Shown piece after piece: positions 26,634-38,494 of a stretch of 64,000 nt of DNA (its first letter is position 1; each line of letters starts with the position of its first letter). Position numbers and translations under genes: made by a program. Source of the DNA: Vogesella oryzae (lineage in GTDB: Bacteria; Pseudomonadota; Gammaproteobacteria; Burkholderiales; Chromobacteriaceae); NCBI RefSeq assembly GCF_902829295.1, contig NZ_CADEPL010000002.1, positions 1-64,000 on the forward strand, read 5' to 3'. The notes under the pieces are model-generated. The model saw only the letters and a list, made by a program, of their open reading frames with translations. It did not search any database and was not told where the DNA came from.

Positions 26634-28151
26634 TCAGGCAGTGCTTGGCAGGGCCAGGCGGAAACAGCCACCGGGCCCGATATAGTCCAGACGCGCACCG
26701 TTGGCCTCGGCCAGCTCGCGCGCAATATACAACCCCAAGCCGGTACCGCTGCTTTCGGTGGTGAAGAACGGTTCGAACAGCCGGCTTTGCGCCTGCTCGT
26801 CCACCCCCGGACCATCGTCACGCACGCGGATGCTGTCCTCGTCCACCTCCACGCTCACCGCACCGGGCGAGCGGCTGCTGTAGCGCCAGCCATTACTGAT
26901 CAGGTTGGTGAGTATCTGCTGCAGATGGCCGCGGTCGAAACGCACGGTGTGCTCCACCATGACACGGCAGACGATGCCGCCGGCAGCAGCAGGGTTGGCC
27001 AGCAGGAAGTCTTCCACCAGCGCGGCGAGAAACGGCCGCAGCGTGATCGCCTCGGCTTTTACCCGGTCGCGGCGGTTCAGCTGCAGCACTTCCTCGACCA
27101 GGTGGTTGATGCGCCGGCTGTTGGCATGCACCATCGCCGCCAGCCGGCGGCTGCCGTCATCGCTGGCTTCCTCGCCCAGCAGCTCGGCGGCCTGGCTGAT
27201 CGCCGCCAGCGGATTGCGGATCTCGTGCGCGATATTGGCGGTGAGCCGCCCCAGCGCGGTGAGCTTGATGCGCTGCGCCTCGGCCGCCAGCTCGGCCACG
27301 TTCTGCAGGAAGATCACCACCAGCCGCACCTCGCCGACCGCCAGCGGCAGCATGCGCCCCAGCAGCAGCTGGCCGCGCACATTGAGTTCCAGCGTCTGCG
27401 CATGCGACGGACAACCCTGCAAGCGCCAGCGGCGCAGCAGCGGTGCCAGCTCCGGCAGGCTGCTGTCGCGCTGGATGCGGCCAAACACCCGCTCGGCACG
27501 GCTGTTGAAGTGCTGCACCAGGCCGTTGTCGTCCAGTACCACCACCGCCTCGCGCAGCGCCTGCAGCACCAGCGCGTTGACGCGGTTGAGGCTGGCCAGC
27601 TCGCCGCTGCGCACCGCGGCCAACTGTTCCGACACGCGCGCCTTGTTGCCCAGCAGCGAGGTGAGGCCGCTGGTGACAAAGCCGGCAATCGCCAGCATGG
27701 CGGCCTGGAACAGCTCGCGTTGCTGCTGCGATCCGTCGGCGAACCACAGCACACTGCCGAACAGCACCAGTGTCGCCAGCGCGGCATAAAAGGCGGCGAT
27801 CCGCGGTGGCACCAGCATGCTGGCGACCGCCAGGAACGGCAGCAGCAGCATGCCGAAACCGCTCTGCACCCCGCCGTAGTGCTGCATGAAAGTCACCAGC
27901 AGCAGGATGTCGCCGGCGAGCGTCAGCGTCAGCGCCCAGTTCAGCGGCAGCCGCAGGCGCGGCAGCAACATGGCGAAGATGATCAGCCCGCCATACAGCC
28001 ATGCCCAGCCGCCCATCGCCCGCCCCGGCACCAGCATCGGCGATGCCCACTGCGTCATGATCAGCAGCACCGCCACGCACACCGCGCGGAACAGGTTGAA
28101 ATAATGCAGCGCCCGTTTCGGCGACAGCGGAATCAGCACGGGCGCCGGCAT
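26634..28151 (-). CDS. pilS: sensor histidine kinase PilS
   Basis: Membrane sensor paired with PilR for type IV pilin expression. The 505-aa product has six hydrophobic segments in residues ~20-195 (e.g. ALHYFNLFRAVCVAVLLI, WLYGGLIIFAMLL), a PAS-like region (ALREAVVVLDDNGLVQHFNSRAERVFG), the H-box NIAHEIRNPLAAISQAAELL near residue 305, and N/G boxes NLISNGWRY, RDDGPGV and GTGLGLYIARE. In PilS of Pseudomonas the helices sense PilA within the membrane. The gene starts 3 nt after the parC stop, an unusual but tight coupling. Confidence 0.9.
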   Translation of the reverse strand: MPAPVLIPLSPKRALHYFNLFRAVCVAVLLIMTQWASPMLVPGRAMGGWAWLYGGLIIFAMLLPRLRLPLNWALTLTLAGDILLLVTFMQHYGGVQSGFGMLLLPFLAVASMLVPPRIAAFYAALATLVLFGSVLWFADGSQQQRELFQAAMLAIAGFVTSGLTSLLGNKARVSEQLAAVRSGELASLNRVNALVLQALREAVVVLDDNGLVQHFNSRAERVFGRIQRDSSLPELAPLLRRWRLQGCPSHAQTLELNVRGQLLLGRMLPLAVGEVRLVVIFLQNVAELAAEAQRIKLTALGRLTANIAHEIRNPLAAISQAAELLGEEASDDGSRRLAAMVHANSRRINHLVEEVLQLNRRDRVKAEAITLRPFLAALVEDFLLANPAAAGGIVCRVMVEHTVRFDRGHLQQILTNLISNGWRYSSRSPGAVSVEVDEDSIRVRDDGPGVDEQAQSRLFEPFFTTESSGTGLGLYIARELAEANGARLDYIGPGGCFRLALPSTA

Positions 28152-28154
28152 GGC

Positions 28155-30503
<2,349 letters not shown>

Positions 30504-30583
30504 ATATGGGGATCGCAGCCGGCGTGCAGGGCGCACGCCGTGGTATGTTCGGATCACGAAAGTGAAAGTTCGAGGATTGTACT

Positions 30584-31042
30584 ATGGCAAGTCAGGTACG
30601 GTGGCAATGCCACGGGTTTGGCGATTTTTCGGCACGGGCATTGTATGAAGTGCTGCAACTGCGCGATCGGGTATTCGTGCTGGAGCAGCAGTCGCTGTAC
30701 GGCGACATCGACGGCGTGGACCTGGACTGCTGGCACCTGTCCGGCCGCGACGAGCAGGGCCAGCTGGTGGCCTACGCGCGGCTGATCGCCCCCGGGGTGA
30801 AGTATCCGGACGCCAGCGCCATCGGCCGGGTGGTGATCCCGCAGCCGCTGCGCGGCAGTGGCCTGGCCAAACCGTTGCTGCAACAGGCGGTGCAGCATTG
30901 TCTGACGCTGTTTCCGGGCCGCGCCATCATGCTGTCGGCCCAGGCCGACCGCCAGGGTTTCTACCAGAGCTTCGGTTTTGTGCCGGTCTCCGCGCCATAC
31001 GACGATGGCGGCATCCCGCATCTGGACATGCGCCGCGAGTAA
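30584..31042 (+). CDS. elaA: GNAT-family N-acetyltransferase, ElaA-like
   Basis: A 152-aa cytoplasmic acetyltransferase of unknown acceptor. ElaA features are the N-terminal LYEVLQLRDRVFVLEQQSLYGDIDGVDLDCWHL, the acetyl-CoA loop IGRVVIPQPLRGSGLAKPLLQQA, and the terminal FYQSFGFVPVSAPYDDGGIPHLDM. It is divergent from parC across 80 bp. Short and complete. Confidence 0.9.
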   Translation: MASQVRWQCHGFGDFSARALYEVLQLRDRVFVLEQQSLYGDIDGVDLDCWHLSGRDEQGQLVAYARLIAPGVKYPDASAIGRVVIPQPLRGSGLAKPLLQQAVQHCLTLFPGRAIMLSAQADRQGFYQSFGFVPVSAPYDDGGIPHLDMRRE

Positions 31043-31048
31043 GCCGTG

Positions 31049-31074
31049 AAGGTTGGCTGCGTGCGGCCAACCTT
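31049..31074. repeat. inverted motif pair between elaA and membrane-protein gene
   Basis: AAGGTTGGCTGC (one mismatch) and GCGGCCAACCTT face each other across two bases, filling almost the whole 33-bp gap between convergent genes. Confidence 0.8.
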
Positions 31075-31075
31075 A

Positions 31076-31810
31076 TCAGCGCTGCGGCAGCCCGCTGCCG
31101 AACACGTCCTGCCATGCCATGTACACCGCCACGAACATCACCGGCAGCCACAGCAGCAAGCCGAGTCCGAACGGCAGCATGGCGAGGAACAGCAGCGCCG
31201 CCAGCGCCACACCGCACAACAGCACCGCCGGCCAGTTGAGCAAGCCGCCGGCCAGGCTGCGACGCATGGCGCGCAGCGGGTCGAAACCGGCCAACACCAC
31301 CGCCGCCGGCGCAAACCAGTACAGCAACGAGGCCACGAACAGGCCGCCGGCCAGCAACGCCCCGCCCAGCAGCTGCTGCCCCAGCGGCAGCGCCTGCATC
31401 TGTTGCGGGTCGTGCATGCCGCCCACCAGCCCCATCAGCAGCAGCATGAGCAGCAGCATCGCCAGCACCAGCGCGCCGAAATAGCTCAGCCCCAGTCCGA
31501 TCAGCGGGCGGGAAAAGTCCTGGAATGCCGCCAGCACCTCCGCCGGCCGCAGCGTCTCGCCCTTGTCGGCGCGCGCCGCCGCCAGCACGAAGCTGCCGGC
31601 AAACAAGGGCGCCACCATGATGGACAGCAGCTGGCCGATAACCGGCAGCATGCCCAGCAGCAGTTGCAGGCCCAGATAACAGGACGCAAACAGCACCCAG
31701 GTCAGCGGCTGCTCGCGTACCAGGAAAAATGCCTGCTGCACCCAGCGCCAGCCGTTACCCAGCGGCACACGCCGTGGCGCGAAGGCATGGGAAGGGGGAG
31801 ATTCGATCAC
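31076..31810 (-). CDS. BPSS1780-family membrane protein
   Basis: A 244-aa polytopic inner-membrane protein of a betaproteobacterial family of unknown function. After a short basic N-terminus (RRVPLGNGWRWVQQAFFLVREQP) there are about six hydrophobic segments, including LGLQLLLGMLPVIGQLLSIMVAPLFAGSF and VLAMLLLMLLLMGLVGG. I chose a GTG start at 31810 because CGGAGT lies 6 nt upstream; the longer open frame to 31948 would cover the HexR-like site and the tkt promoter region. It ends beside the motif pair next to elaA. Confidence 0.8.
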   Translation of the reverse strand: MIESPPSHAFAPRRVPLGNGWRWVQQAFFLVREQPLTWVLFASCYLGLQLLLGMLPVIGQLLSIMVAPLFAGSFVLAAARADKGETLRPAEVLAAFQDFSRPLIGLGLSYFGALVLAMLLLMLLLMGLVGGMHDPQQMQALPLGQQLLGGALLAGGLFVASLLYWFAPAAVVLAGFDPLRAMRRSLAGGLLNWPAVLLCGVALAALLFLAMLPFGLGLLLWLPVMFVAVYMAWQDVFGSGLPQR

Positions 31811-31855
31811 CAGTTCACTCCGTTTTGGTACCGCCGCGACTACAGCCGGCGGCAA

Positions 31856-31870
31856 AGTAATTTTATTACG
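31856..31870. promoter_or_regulatory. HexR-type operator 3 (upstream of tkt)
   Basis: AGTAATTTTATTACG has the perfect palindromic core GTAAT-TTT-ATTAC and matches TGTARTNNNAYTACA at 13 of 15 positions. It lies 150 bp before the tkt ATG and 46 bp upstream of the divergent membrane-protein start. HexR is known to control gapA and related genes in gammaproteobacteria. Confidence 0.55.
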
Positions 31871-32019
31871 CCGCAAAACCAGCACCGGCGCGGGTTGGCG
31901 AGGTTGCCGCGCTGCGACAAAATCGGCGATAATCCCATGATTTCGCAACGGTTACCCCTGCCGATGGTATTGGCATGACACCGTTGTTCCGGTTCCCTAC
32001 AAGTTGAGGTTTTCCCCGA

Positions 32020-34011
32020 ATGGTCACCCGAACCGAGCTAGCCAATGCCGTGCGCTTCCTGTCCATGGATGCCGTGGAAAAGGCCAAATCCGGTCACCCC
32101 GGCGCCCCGATGGGCATGGCGGATATCGCTGAAGTATTGTGGCGCGATCATCTGAAACACAACCCCGCCCACCCGGACTGGGCCAACCGCGACCGCTTCG
32201 TGCTGTCCAACGGCCACGGCTCGATGCTGCTGTACAGCCTGCTGCACCTCACCGGCTACGACCTGTCGATCGAAGACCTCAAGAATTTCCGCCAGCTGCA
32301 CAGCAAGACGCCGGGCCACCCGGAATACGGCTATGCCCCGGGCGTGGAAACCACTACCGGCCCGCTGGGCCAGGGCATCAGCAACGCGGTGGGCATGGCG
32401 CTGGCAGAAAAGATTCTGGCCGCCGAATTCAACCGCGACGGTTTCCCGATCGTTGACCATCACACCTACGCCTTCCTGGGCGACGGCTGCATGATGGAAG
32501 GCATCAGCCACGAAGCCTGCGCGCTGGCCGGCACCTGGGGCCTGTCCAAGCTGATCGCGTTCTACGACGATAACGGTATCTCCATCGACGGCGATGTGGA
32601 CGGCTGGTTCACCGACGATACCCCGGCGCGCTTCGAAGCCTACGGCTGGCAGGTAATCCGCAACGTGGACGGTCACGACGCGGAAGAAATCCAGACCGCC
32701 ATCGCGACCGCCAAGAAGAGCAGCGACCGCCCGACCCTGATCTGCTGCAAGACCGTGATCGGCAAAGGCGCCCCGAACAAGCAGGGCGGCCACGATGTAC
32801 ACGGCGCGCCGCTGGGCAGCGCCGAAATCGCCGCCGCCCGCGCCAACCTGCAGTGGGCCTACGAGCCGTTCGTGGTGCCGCAACCGATCCAGGAAGCCTG
32901 GGACTGCCGCGCCAAGGGCGCCGAGCTGCAGGCCGGCTGGGACAAGCTGTTCGCCGACTACGCCGCCGCCTACCCGGCACTGGCTGCCGAGTTCAGCCGC
33001 CGCATGGCAGGCGAGCTGCCGGCCGGCTGGGACGCACACGTTGCCGCCAAGATCGCCGCGGCCAATGACAAGGGCGAAACCATCGCCACCCGCAAGGCTT
33101 CGCAGAACGCCATCGCCGCCTTTGCCGAAATCCTGCCGGAACTGGTGGGCGGCTCTGCCGACCTCACCCCGTCCAACCTGACCAACTGGCCGGGTTCGGT
33201 GGCGGTAACCGCAGAAGCCGGTGGCAACTACGTGCACTACGGTGTGCGCGAATTCGGCATGGCCGCCATCATGAACGGCCTGGCCCTGCACGGCGGCGTG
33301 AAGCCGTTCGGCGCCACCTTCCTGATGTTCAGCGAATACGCGCGCAATGCGCTGCGCATGGCGGCGCTGATGAAGATCAACCCGGTATTCGTGTTCACCC
33401 ACGACTCCATCGGCCTCGGCGAAGACGGTCCTACCCACCAGCCGGTGGAACAGATCGCCACCCTGCGCCTGATCCCCAACATGGCGGTATGGCGCCCGTG
33501 CGACACCGTGGAATCGATGGTGGCCTGGGCCGAAGCACTGGCCGCCAAGGATCATCCGTCGTGCCTGATCTTCAGCCGCCAGAACCTGCCGTTCGTCAGC
33601 CGTGACGCCGCGCAGATCGACGGCGTGAAGAAGGGCGGTTACGTGCTGCGCGATGCGGTGGGCCCGCAGGCGGTGCTGATCGCCACCGGTTCCGAAGTGG
33701 AACTGGCGCTGAAGGCACAGGAAGCGCTGGCCGCCGAAGGCATCGCCGTGCGCGTGGTATCCATGCCGTGCACCAACGCCTTCGACAAGCAGGACAAGGC
33801 CTACATCGCCTCGGTACTGCCGGCAGGCGTGCCGCGCGTGGCGATCGAAGCCGGTGTTACCGATGGCTGGCGCAAGTACGTGGGCCTGGAAGGCGAAGTA
33901 GTCGGCATCGACCACTTCGGTGAATCCGCCCCGGCTGGCGTGCTGTTCAAGGAATTCGGCTTTACCGTGGACAACGTGGTCGCCAAGACCAAGAACGTGA
34001 TCCGCGCATAA
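32020..34011 (+). CDS. tkt: transketolase
   Basis: Transfers two-carbon units between sugar phosphates in the pentose phosphate pathway, using thiamine diphosphate. The 663-aa length is standard. The N-terminal substrate histidine region [15 protein letters not shown] is present, as are the TPP-binding motif [13 protein letters not shown] with ..DDNGISIDG (about residues 153-190) and the transketolase motif [17 protein letters not shown] in the middle domain. It leads tkt-gapA-pgk. A HexR-like site 150 bp upstream suggests shared control with the Entner-Doudoroff genes. Confidence 0.97.
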   Translation: MVTRTELANAVRFLSMDAVEKAKSGHPGAPMGMADIAEVLWRDHLKHNPAHPDWANRDRFVLSNGHGSMLLYSLLHLTGYDLSIEDLKNFRQLHSKTPGHPEYGYAPGVETTTGPLGQGISNAVGMALAEKILAAEFNRDGFPIVDHHTYAFLGDGCMMEGISHEACALAGTWGLSKLIAFYDDNGISIDGDVDGWFTDDTPARFEAYGWQVIRNVDGHDAEEIQTAIATAKKSSDRPTLICCKTVIGKGAPNKQGGHDVHGAPLGSAEIAAARANLQWAYEPFVVPQPIQEAWDCRAKGAELQAGWDKLFADYAAAYPALAAEFSRRMAGELPAGWDAHVAAKIAAANDKGETIATRKASQNAIAAFAEILPELVGGSADLTPSNLTNWPGSVAVTAEAGGNYVHYGVREFGMAAIMNGLALHGGVKPFGATFLMFSEYARNALRMAALMKINPVFVFTHDSIGLGEDGPTHQPVEQIATLRLIPNMAVWRPCDTVESMVAWAEALAAKDHPSCLIFSRQNLPFVSRDAAQIDGVKKGGYVLRDAVGPQAVLIATGSEVELALKAQEALAAEGIAVRVVSMPCTNAFDKQDKAYIASVLPAGVPRVAIEAGVTDGWRKYVGLEGEVVGIDHFGESAPAGVLFKEFGFTVDNVVAKTKNVIRA

Positions 34012-34017
34012 CACACA

Positions 34018-34054
34018 GGCCGCCCTCGCATGGCGAGAGGCGGCCGCTTTATTT
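34018..34054 (+). terminator. hairpin between tkt and gapA
   Basis: GGCCGCC-CTCGC and GCGAG-a-GGCGGCC form a 12-bp stem with one bulge, followed by CGCTTTATTT. The weak T-tract suggests partial termination, letting some transcription reach gapA. Confidence 0.55.
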
Positions 34055-34130
34055 CGGTGCCACCAGACCGGCAAAAGCCGGCAGACATGGGCACATTCCG
34101 CTTTCAGACATTTTTCTTGGGAGAGAAAAC

Positions 34131-35144
34131 ATGACCATCCGTATCGCGATCAACGGCTACGGCCGTATCGGCCGCCAGGCGCTGCGCTCCATCTACGAAT
34201 ACAACCTGCGTAACGATTTCCAGATCGTGGCCGTGAACGCCTCCGGCGACCTGGCTACCAACGCGCACCTGACCAAGTTCGACACCGTACACGGCCGTTT
34301 CGACGCCGAAGTCAGCCACGACGAGAGCAACCTGATCGTCAACGGCGACGTGATCCCGTTCTTCTCCACCCGCAACCCGGCCGAACTGCCGTGGGACAAG
34401 CTGCAGGTGGATCTGGTGCTGGAATGCACCGGCTCGTTCACCACCAAGGAAAAGTGCCAGGCGCACCTGAACGCCGGCGCCAAGAAGGTACTGATCTCCG
34501 CCCCGGGCGGCGATGACGTTGATGCCACCATCGTGTACGGCGTGAATCACGGCATCCTGACCGCCGACATGACCGTGGTGTCCAACGCGTCCTGCACCAC
34601 CAACTGTCTGGCCCCGGTGGCCAAGGCGCTGAACGACGCCATCGGCATCAAGAAGGGCCTGATGACCACCATTCACGCCTTCACCAACGACCAGGTGCTG
34701 ACCGACGTGCGTCACAAGGACCTGCGCCGCGCCCGTTCCGCCACCGACAACATGATCCCGACCAAGACCGGCGCCGCCAAGGCCGTCGGCCTGGTGCTGC
34801 CGGAACTGAAGGGCCGTCTGGATGGCTTCTCGGTGCGCGTACCGACCATCAACGTCTCGCTGGTTGACCTGACCTTCACCGCCATGCGCGACACCACCAA
34901 GGACGAGATCAACGAGATCATCCTGAAGGCATCGGAAGGCAGCATGAAGGGCACCCTGGGTTACAACACCCTGCCGCTGGTCTCCAGCGACTTCAACCAC
35001 AGCACCGAAGGCTCCATCTTCGACGCCACCCTGACCAAGGTCACCGGCGGCAATATGGTGAAAGTGCTGGCCTGGTACGACAACGAGTGGGGCTTCTGCC
35101 AGCAGATGCTGAAAACCGCGCGCGCCATGTTCGCCGCGAAGTAA
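34131..35144 (+). CDS. gapA: glyceraldehyde-3-phosphate dehydrogenase, type I
   Basis: Interconverts glyceraldehyde 3-phosphate and 1,3-bisphosphoglycerate with NAD(P). The 337-aa product has the Rossmann start [13 protein letters not shown], the active site [10 protein letters not shown] with catalytic Cys at residue 155, and the conserved C-terminal [17 protein letters not shown] lies 8 nt before the ATG. With the Entner-Doudoroff route likely dominant, it serves both the lower glycolytic and gluconeogenic directions; whether it prefers NAD or NADP cannot be told from the sequence. Confidence 0.97.
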   Translation: MTIRIAINGYGRIGRQALRSIYEYNLRNDFQIVAVNASGDLATNAHLTKFDTVHGRFDAEVSHDESNLIVNGDVIPFFSTRNPAELPWDKLQVDLVLECTGSFTTKEKCQAHLNAGAKKVLISAPGGDDVDATIVYGVNHGILTADMTVVSNASCTTNCLAPVAKALNDAIGIKKGLMTTIHAFTNDQVLTDVRHKDLRRARSATDNMIPTKTGAAKAVGLVLPELKGRLDGFSVRVPTINVSLVDLTFTAMRDTTKDEINEIILKASEGSMKGTLGYNTLPLVSSDFNHSTEGSIFDATLTKVTGGNMVKVLAWYDNEWGFCQQMLKTARAMFAAK

Positions 35145-35156
35145 ACCGGGACTGTT

Positions 35157-35176
35157 GCGGCCAACCTGCGGGTTGG
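35157..35176. repeat. motif copy with imperfect inverted partner after gapA
   Basis: GCGGCCAACCTGC is followed directly by GGGTTGGCGCC, a degenerate inverted copy, 12 bp after the gapA stop. Confidence 0.55.
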
Positions 35177-35187
35177 CGCCAGCCTGG

Positions 35188-35214
35188 TAGGGTGGGTCGC
35201 CTGCGACCCACGCC
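35188..35214. repeat. REP-like palindrome between gapA and pgk
   Basis: Arms GTGGGTCGC and GCGACCCAC (35192-35200 and 35203-35211) are separated by two bases and preceded by TAGG. The GTAGGGTGGGTCGC...GCGACCCACGC form resembles repetitive extragenic palindromes seen widely in proteobacteria. Only one copy is in this window. Confidence 0.5.
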
Positions 35215-35306
35215 ACTGTTACCCATTTGCCGCTGTCCGGCCTGCCGGCGGCGGCACAATGACACTGGCGGGCAGCATGCCCGCCCTGCCTAGCTGAGGA
35301 GAAAAA

Positions 35307-36479
35307 ATGCAATTCAAAAAACTGACCGACCTGGCCCTGGCCGGCAAACGCGTGCTGATCCGTGTCGACATGAACGTGCCGGTAAAAAATGGCGTGATCG
35401 GTGACGACACCCGCATCCGCGCCAGCCTGCCGTCCATCGAGCACTGCCTCAAGGCCGGTGCCAGCGTGATCCTGATGACCCACCTCGGCCGCCCCACCGA
35501 AGGCGAGCCAAAGCCGGAAGACAGCCTGGCCCCGGTCGCCGTGCGCCTGTCCGAGCTGCTGGGCAAGACCGTGACCGTGTCCGACAACTGGCAGGCCGGC
35601 CTGCAGTTGGCCGCCGGTGACGTGGTGATGCTGGAAAACGTGCGCCTGAACAAGGGCGAGAAAAAGAACAACGAAGAGCTGGGCCGCGCCTACGCCAGCC
35701 TGTGCGACATCTTCGTTAACGATGCTTTCGGCACCGCGCACCGCGCCGAAGCTTCCACCCATGCCGTGGCCAAGTTCGCCCCGGTCGCCTGCGCCGGTGT
35801 GCTGCTGGCTGCCGAGCTGGAAGCGCTGGGCAAGGCGCTGCAGGCACCGGCTCGCCCGCTGGTGGCCATCGTTGCCGGCTCCAAGGTGTCCACCAAGCTC
35901 ACCATCCTGGAGGCGCTGGCCGACAAGGTGGATCAGCTGATCGTTGGTGGCGGCATCGCCAACACCTTCCTGCTGGCCGAAGGCAAGACCATCGGCAAAT
36001 CGCTGGCCGAGGCCGACCTGGTGGAAGAGGCGAAGAAAGTCATCGCCAAGATCCGCGCCCGCGGTGGCAATGTGCCGCTGCCGAGCGATGTGGTGTGTGC
36101 CGGCGAGTTCGCCGAAACCGCCGCCGCCACGCTGAAAAACGTGGCCGAAGTGACCGCCGACGACATGATCCTCGACATCGGCCCGCAATCCGCCGCCGAG
36201 CTGGCCGCCATCGTCGCCCGCGCCGGCACCGTGGTGTGGAACGGTCCGGTGGGCGTGTTCGAGTTCGCGCAGTTCAGCGACGGCACCCGCGTGCTGGGCG
36301 AAGCCATCGCCAAGTCGCCGTCGTTCTCGATTGCCGGTGGTGGCGACACCCTGGCGGCGATCGCCAAGTTCGGCCTCACCGACGACATCAGCTACATCTC
36401 CACCGGTGGCGGCGCGTTCCTGGAATTCCTGGAAGGCAAGGAACTGCCGGCGGTAGCGATTCTGGCCGAGCGCGCCTGA
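35307..36479 (+). CDS. pgk: phosphoglycerate kinase
   Basis: Reversible phosphoryl transfer between 1,3-bisphosphoglycerate and ADP. The 390-aa product has the signature [15 protein letters not shown] near the N-terminus, the substrate-binding HLGRP, the basic patch [15 protein letters not shown], and C-terminal [13 protein letters not shown] with [18 protein letters not shown] good RBS (GAGGAG) precedes the ATG. It sits between gapA and a LysE-type exporter; pyruvate kinase, which often follows in betaproteobacteria, is absent here. Confidence 0.97.
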   Translation: MQFKKLTDLALAGKRVLIRVDMNVPVKNGVIGDDTRIRASLPSIEHCLKAGASVILMTHLGRPTEGEPKPEDSLAPVAVRLSELLGKTVTVSDNWQAGLQLAAGDVVMLENVRLNKGEKKNNEELGRAYASLCDIFVNDAFGTAHRAEASTHAVAKFAPVACAGVLLAAELEALGKALQAPARPLVAIVAGSKVSTKLTILEALADKVDQLIVGGGIANTFLLAEGKTIGKSLAEADLVEEAKKVIAKIRARGGNVPLPSDVVCAGEFAETAAATLKNVAEVTADDMILDIGPQSAAELAAIVARAGTVVWNGPVGVFEFAQFSDGTRVLGEAIAKSPSFSIAGGGDTLAAIAKFGLTDDISYISTGGGAFLEFLEGKELPAVAILAERA

Positions 36480-36496
36480 TTGCGCTGACGGTGACT

Positions 36497-36514
36497 GCGG
36501 CCAACGTTGGCCGC
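36497..36514. repeat. 18-bp palindrome GCGGCCAACGTTGGCCGC
   Basis: Identical to the palindromes at 7928 and 40728; located 17 bp after the pgk stop. A further hairpin GCTGCC gctatcat GGCAGC (36539-36558) follows. Confidence 0.85.
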
Positions 36515-36651
36515 AACACCGGCACGCCGCCGTGCCACGCTGCCGCTATCATGGCAGCGGCCGGCGGCGGCACTCGCCGCACAGGATGTAACTTGCCGGG
36601 TACAGGCCTGCAGCCTAGACTCGGCAAGACTGTTTTCAAGGAGCAGCAAGC

Positions 36652-37284
36652 ATGGCGTTCAATACCTGGATGATCTTCGTGGTGACGGTGTTTTTCGTCT
36701 CCGCCACCCCTGGCCCCAACATGCTGCTGGCGATGAGCCACGGCATCCGCTTCGGCTTGCGCGGCGCGCTGCCGACCATGGCCGGGCTGCTGCTGGCACT
36801 GGGGCTGATCATGGGCGGTTCCGCCGCCGGTCTGGGCGCGCTGCTGGCGACGTCCGAGCTGCTGTTCTCCATCGTCAAATATGTCGGCGCCGCCTATCTG
36901 GTGTGGCTGGGCTACCAGGCCTGGCGCGCACCGGTGAAGGCCGAAGCCGAAACCGCCACCGCCGACGCGGATGCCCCGGTCAGTGGCTGGCAACGCTTCC
37001 GCACCGGTTTTCTGGTGGCGATGAGCAACCCGAAAGCCTTTGTATTCTTTACCGCGCTGTTCCCGCAGTTCATGCGTGCCGATGTGCCGCAACTGCCGCA
37101 GCTGCTGGTGCTGGCCGGCACTTTCTACGTGATCGAAAGCAGCTGGCAACTGGTGTACGCCTTTGGCGGCGCCAAACTGAAACACTGGCTCACCAGCCCG
37201 CTGCGCCAGCGGCTGATGAACCGTTTTGCCGGCGGCTCGTTCATGGCGGCCGGCATCGCCCTGAGCACCGTTAACCGCGTGTAG
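36652..37284 (+). CDS. LysE/RhtB-family amino acid exporter
   Basis: A 210-aa inner-membrane protein with about six helices. The N-terminal signature [35 protein letters not shown] is diagnostic of RhtB/LysE transporters, and [22 protein letters not shown] follows in the middle. AAGGAGC gives a clear RBS. Substrate unknown; homoserine, threonine or leucine are typical. It interrupts the pgk-fba glycolytic order, with no obvious functional link to it. Confidence 0.92.
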   Translation: MAFNTWMIFVVTVFFVSATPGPNMLLAMSHGIRFGLRGALPTMAGLLLALGLIMGGSAAGLGALLATSELLFSIVKYVGAAYLVWLGYQAWRAPVKAEAETATADADAPVSGWQRFRTGFLVAMSNPKAFVFFTALFPQFMRADVPQLPQLLVLAGTFYVIESSWQLVYAFGGAKLKHWLTSPLRQRLMNRFAGGSFMAAGIALSTVNRV

Positions 37285-37289
37285 TCGCC

Positions 37290-37302
37290 GCGGCCAACCT
37301 TA
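37290..37302 (-). repeat. single motif copy after the rhtB-like gene
   Basis: GCGGCCAACCTTA, the 12-mer form on the minus strand, 5 bp after the stop codon. Confidence 0.7.
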
Positions 37303-37357
37303 CCCCGCGCCGGCCACGGCCGGCGCGACAAGCATTCAATTACTGGAGACTCATACC

Positions 37358-38422
37358 ATGGCACTCGTTTCGATGCGTCAGCTGCTGGACCACGCAGCAG
37401 AATTCAGCTACGGCCTGCCGGCCTTCAACGTCAACAACCTGGAACAGATGCGCGCCATCATGGAAGCCGCCGACAAGGTAGATGCTCCGGTGATCGTGCA
37501 GGCTTCCGCCGGCGCGCGCAAATACGCCGGCGCGCCGTTCCTGCGCCACCTGATCCTGGCGGCAGTTGAAGAATTCCCGCATATCCCGGTGGTGATGCAC
37601 CAGGATCACGGCACCAGCCCGGACGTGTGCCAGCGCTCGATCCAGCTGGGTTTCTCCTCGGTAATGATGGACGGCTCGCTGAAGTCCGACGGCAAGACCC
37701 CGGCCGACTACGCCTACAACGTCGACGTGACCCGCACCGTGGTCAACTTCGCCCACGCCTGCGGCGTGTCGGTGGAAGGCGAGATCGGCTGCCTGGGTAG
37801 CCTGGAAACCGGCATGGCCGGCGAGGAAGACGGCGTCGGCGCCGAAGGCGTGCTGGATCACAGCCAGCTGCTGACCGACCCGGAAGAAGCCGCCCAGTTC
37901 GTCAAGGACACCGGCGTGGACGCACTGGCGATCGCCATCGGCACCAGCCACGGCGCCTACAAATTCACCAAGAAGCCGACCGGCGACGTGCTGCGCATCG
38001 ACCGCATCAAGGAAATCCACGCCCGCATCCCCAACACCCACCTGGTGATGCACGGCTCCTCCAGCGTGCCGCAGGAATGGCTGCAGATCATCAATGAATT
38101 CGGCGGCGACCTGGGCGAGACCTACGGCGTGCCGGTGGAAGAGATCGTGGAAGGCATCAAGCACGGCGTGCGCAAGGTGAACATCGACACCGACCTGCGC
38201 CTGGCCTCCACCGGTGCCATCCGCCGCTTCCTGGCGCAGAACCCGAAGGAATTCGACCCGCGCAAATACCTGAAGGTCTCCACCGACGCGATGCGCGACA
38301 TCGTGCTGGCGCGCTACGAAGCCTTCGGCGCCGCCGGTATGGCCAGCAAGATCAAGCCGGTGAGCCTGGATGCCATGGCCAACCTGTACCTGAAAGGCCA
38401 GCTGGCGCAGATCGTGAAATAA
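37358..38422 (+). CDS. fba: fructose-bisphosphate aldolase, class II
   Basis: Zinc-dependent aldol cleavage or synthesis of fructose 1,6-bisphosphate. The 354-aa product is of the class II type found in beta-proteobacteria and Calvin-cycle organisms: [17 protein letters not shown], the zinc-ligand region [26 protein letters not shown], and the GTSHGAYKF and VMHGSSSVP phosphate/zinc loops. GGAG lies 10 nt before the ATG. In an organism relying on Entner-Doudoroff catabolism it may chiefly work gluconeogenically. Confidence 0.96.
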   Translation: MALVSMRQLLDHAAEFSYGLPAFNVNNLEQMRAIMEAADKVDAPVIVQASAGARKYAGAPFLRHLILAAVEEFPHIPVVMHQDHGTSPDVCQRSIQLGFSSVMMDGSLKSDGKTPADYAYNVDVTRTVVNFAHACGVSVEGEIGCLGSLETGMAGEEDGVGAEGVLDHSQLLTDPEEAAQFVKDTGVDALAIAIGTSHGAYKFTKKPTGDVLRIDRIKEIHARIPNTHLVMHGSSSVPQEWLQIINEFGGDLGETYGVPVEEIVEGIKHGVRKVNIDTDLRLASTGAIRRFLAQNPKEFDPRKYLKVSTDAMRDIVLARYEAFGAAGMASKIKPVSLDAMANLYLKGQLAQIVK

Positions 38423-38438
38423 GCGTCTGCCAGCATGC

Positions 38439-38469
38439 AAAACGCCACTCTGCGGAGTGGCGTTTTTTT
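38439..38469. terminator. bidirectional terminator after fba
   Basis: AAAACGCCACTC tgcg GAGTGGCGTTTTTTT between convergent genes, followed 7 bp later by a motif palindrome. Confidence 0.9.
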
Positions 38470-38475
38470 ATGGCT

Positions 38476-38493
38476 GTGGCCAACGTTGGCCGC
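38476..38493. repeat. 18-bp near-palindrome GTGGCCAACGTTGGCCGC
   Basis: One mismatch from the perfect palindromes elsewhere. It lies between the fba terminator and the stop of the convergent HPP/CBS gene. Confidence 0.8.
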
Positions 38494-38494
38494 A

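Noticed and set aside
32038-34074. A 678-codon antisense frame opposite tkt, and similar long frames opposite gapA/pgk (34104-36188) and pgl/glk (3598-5313)
   Set aside because: Long stop-free antisense frames are normal opposite high-GC genes; compositions are His/Val/Gly-biased and no domain is seen.
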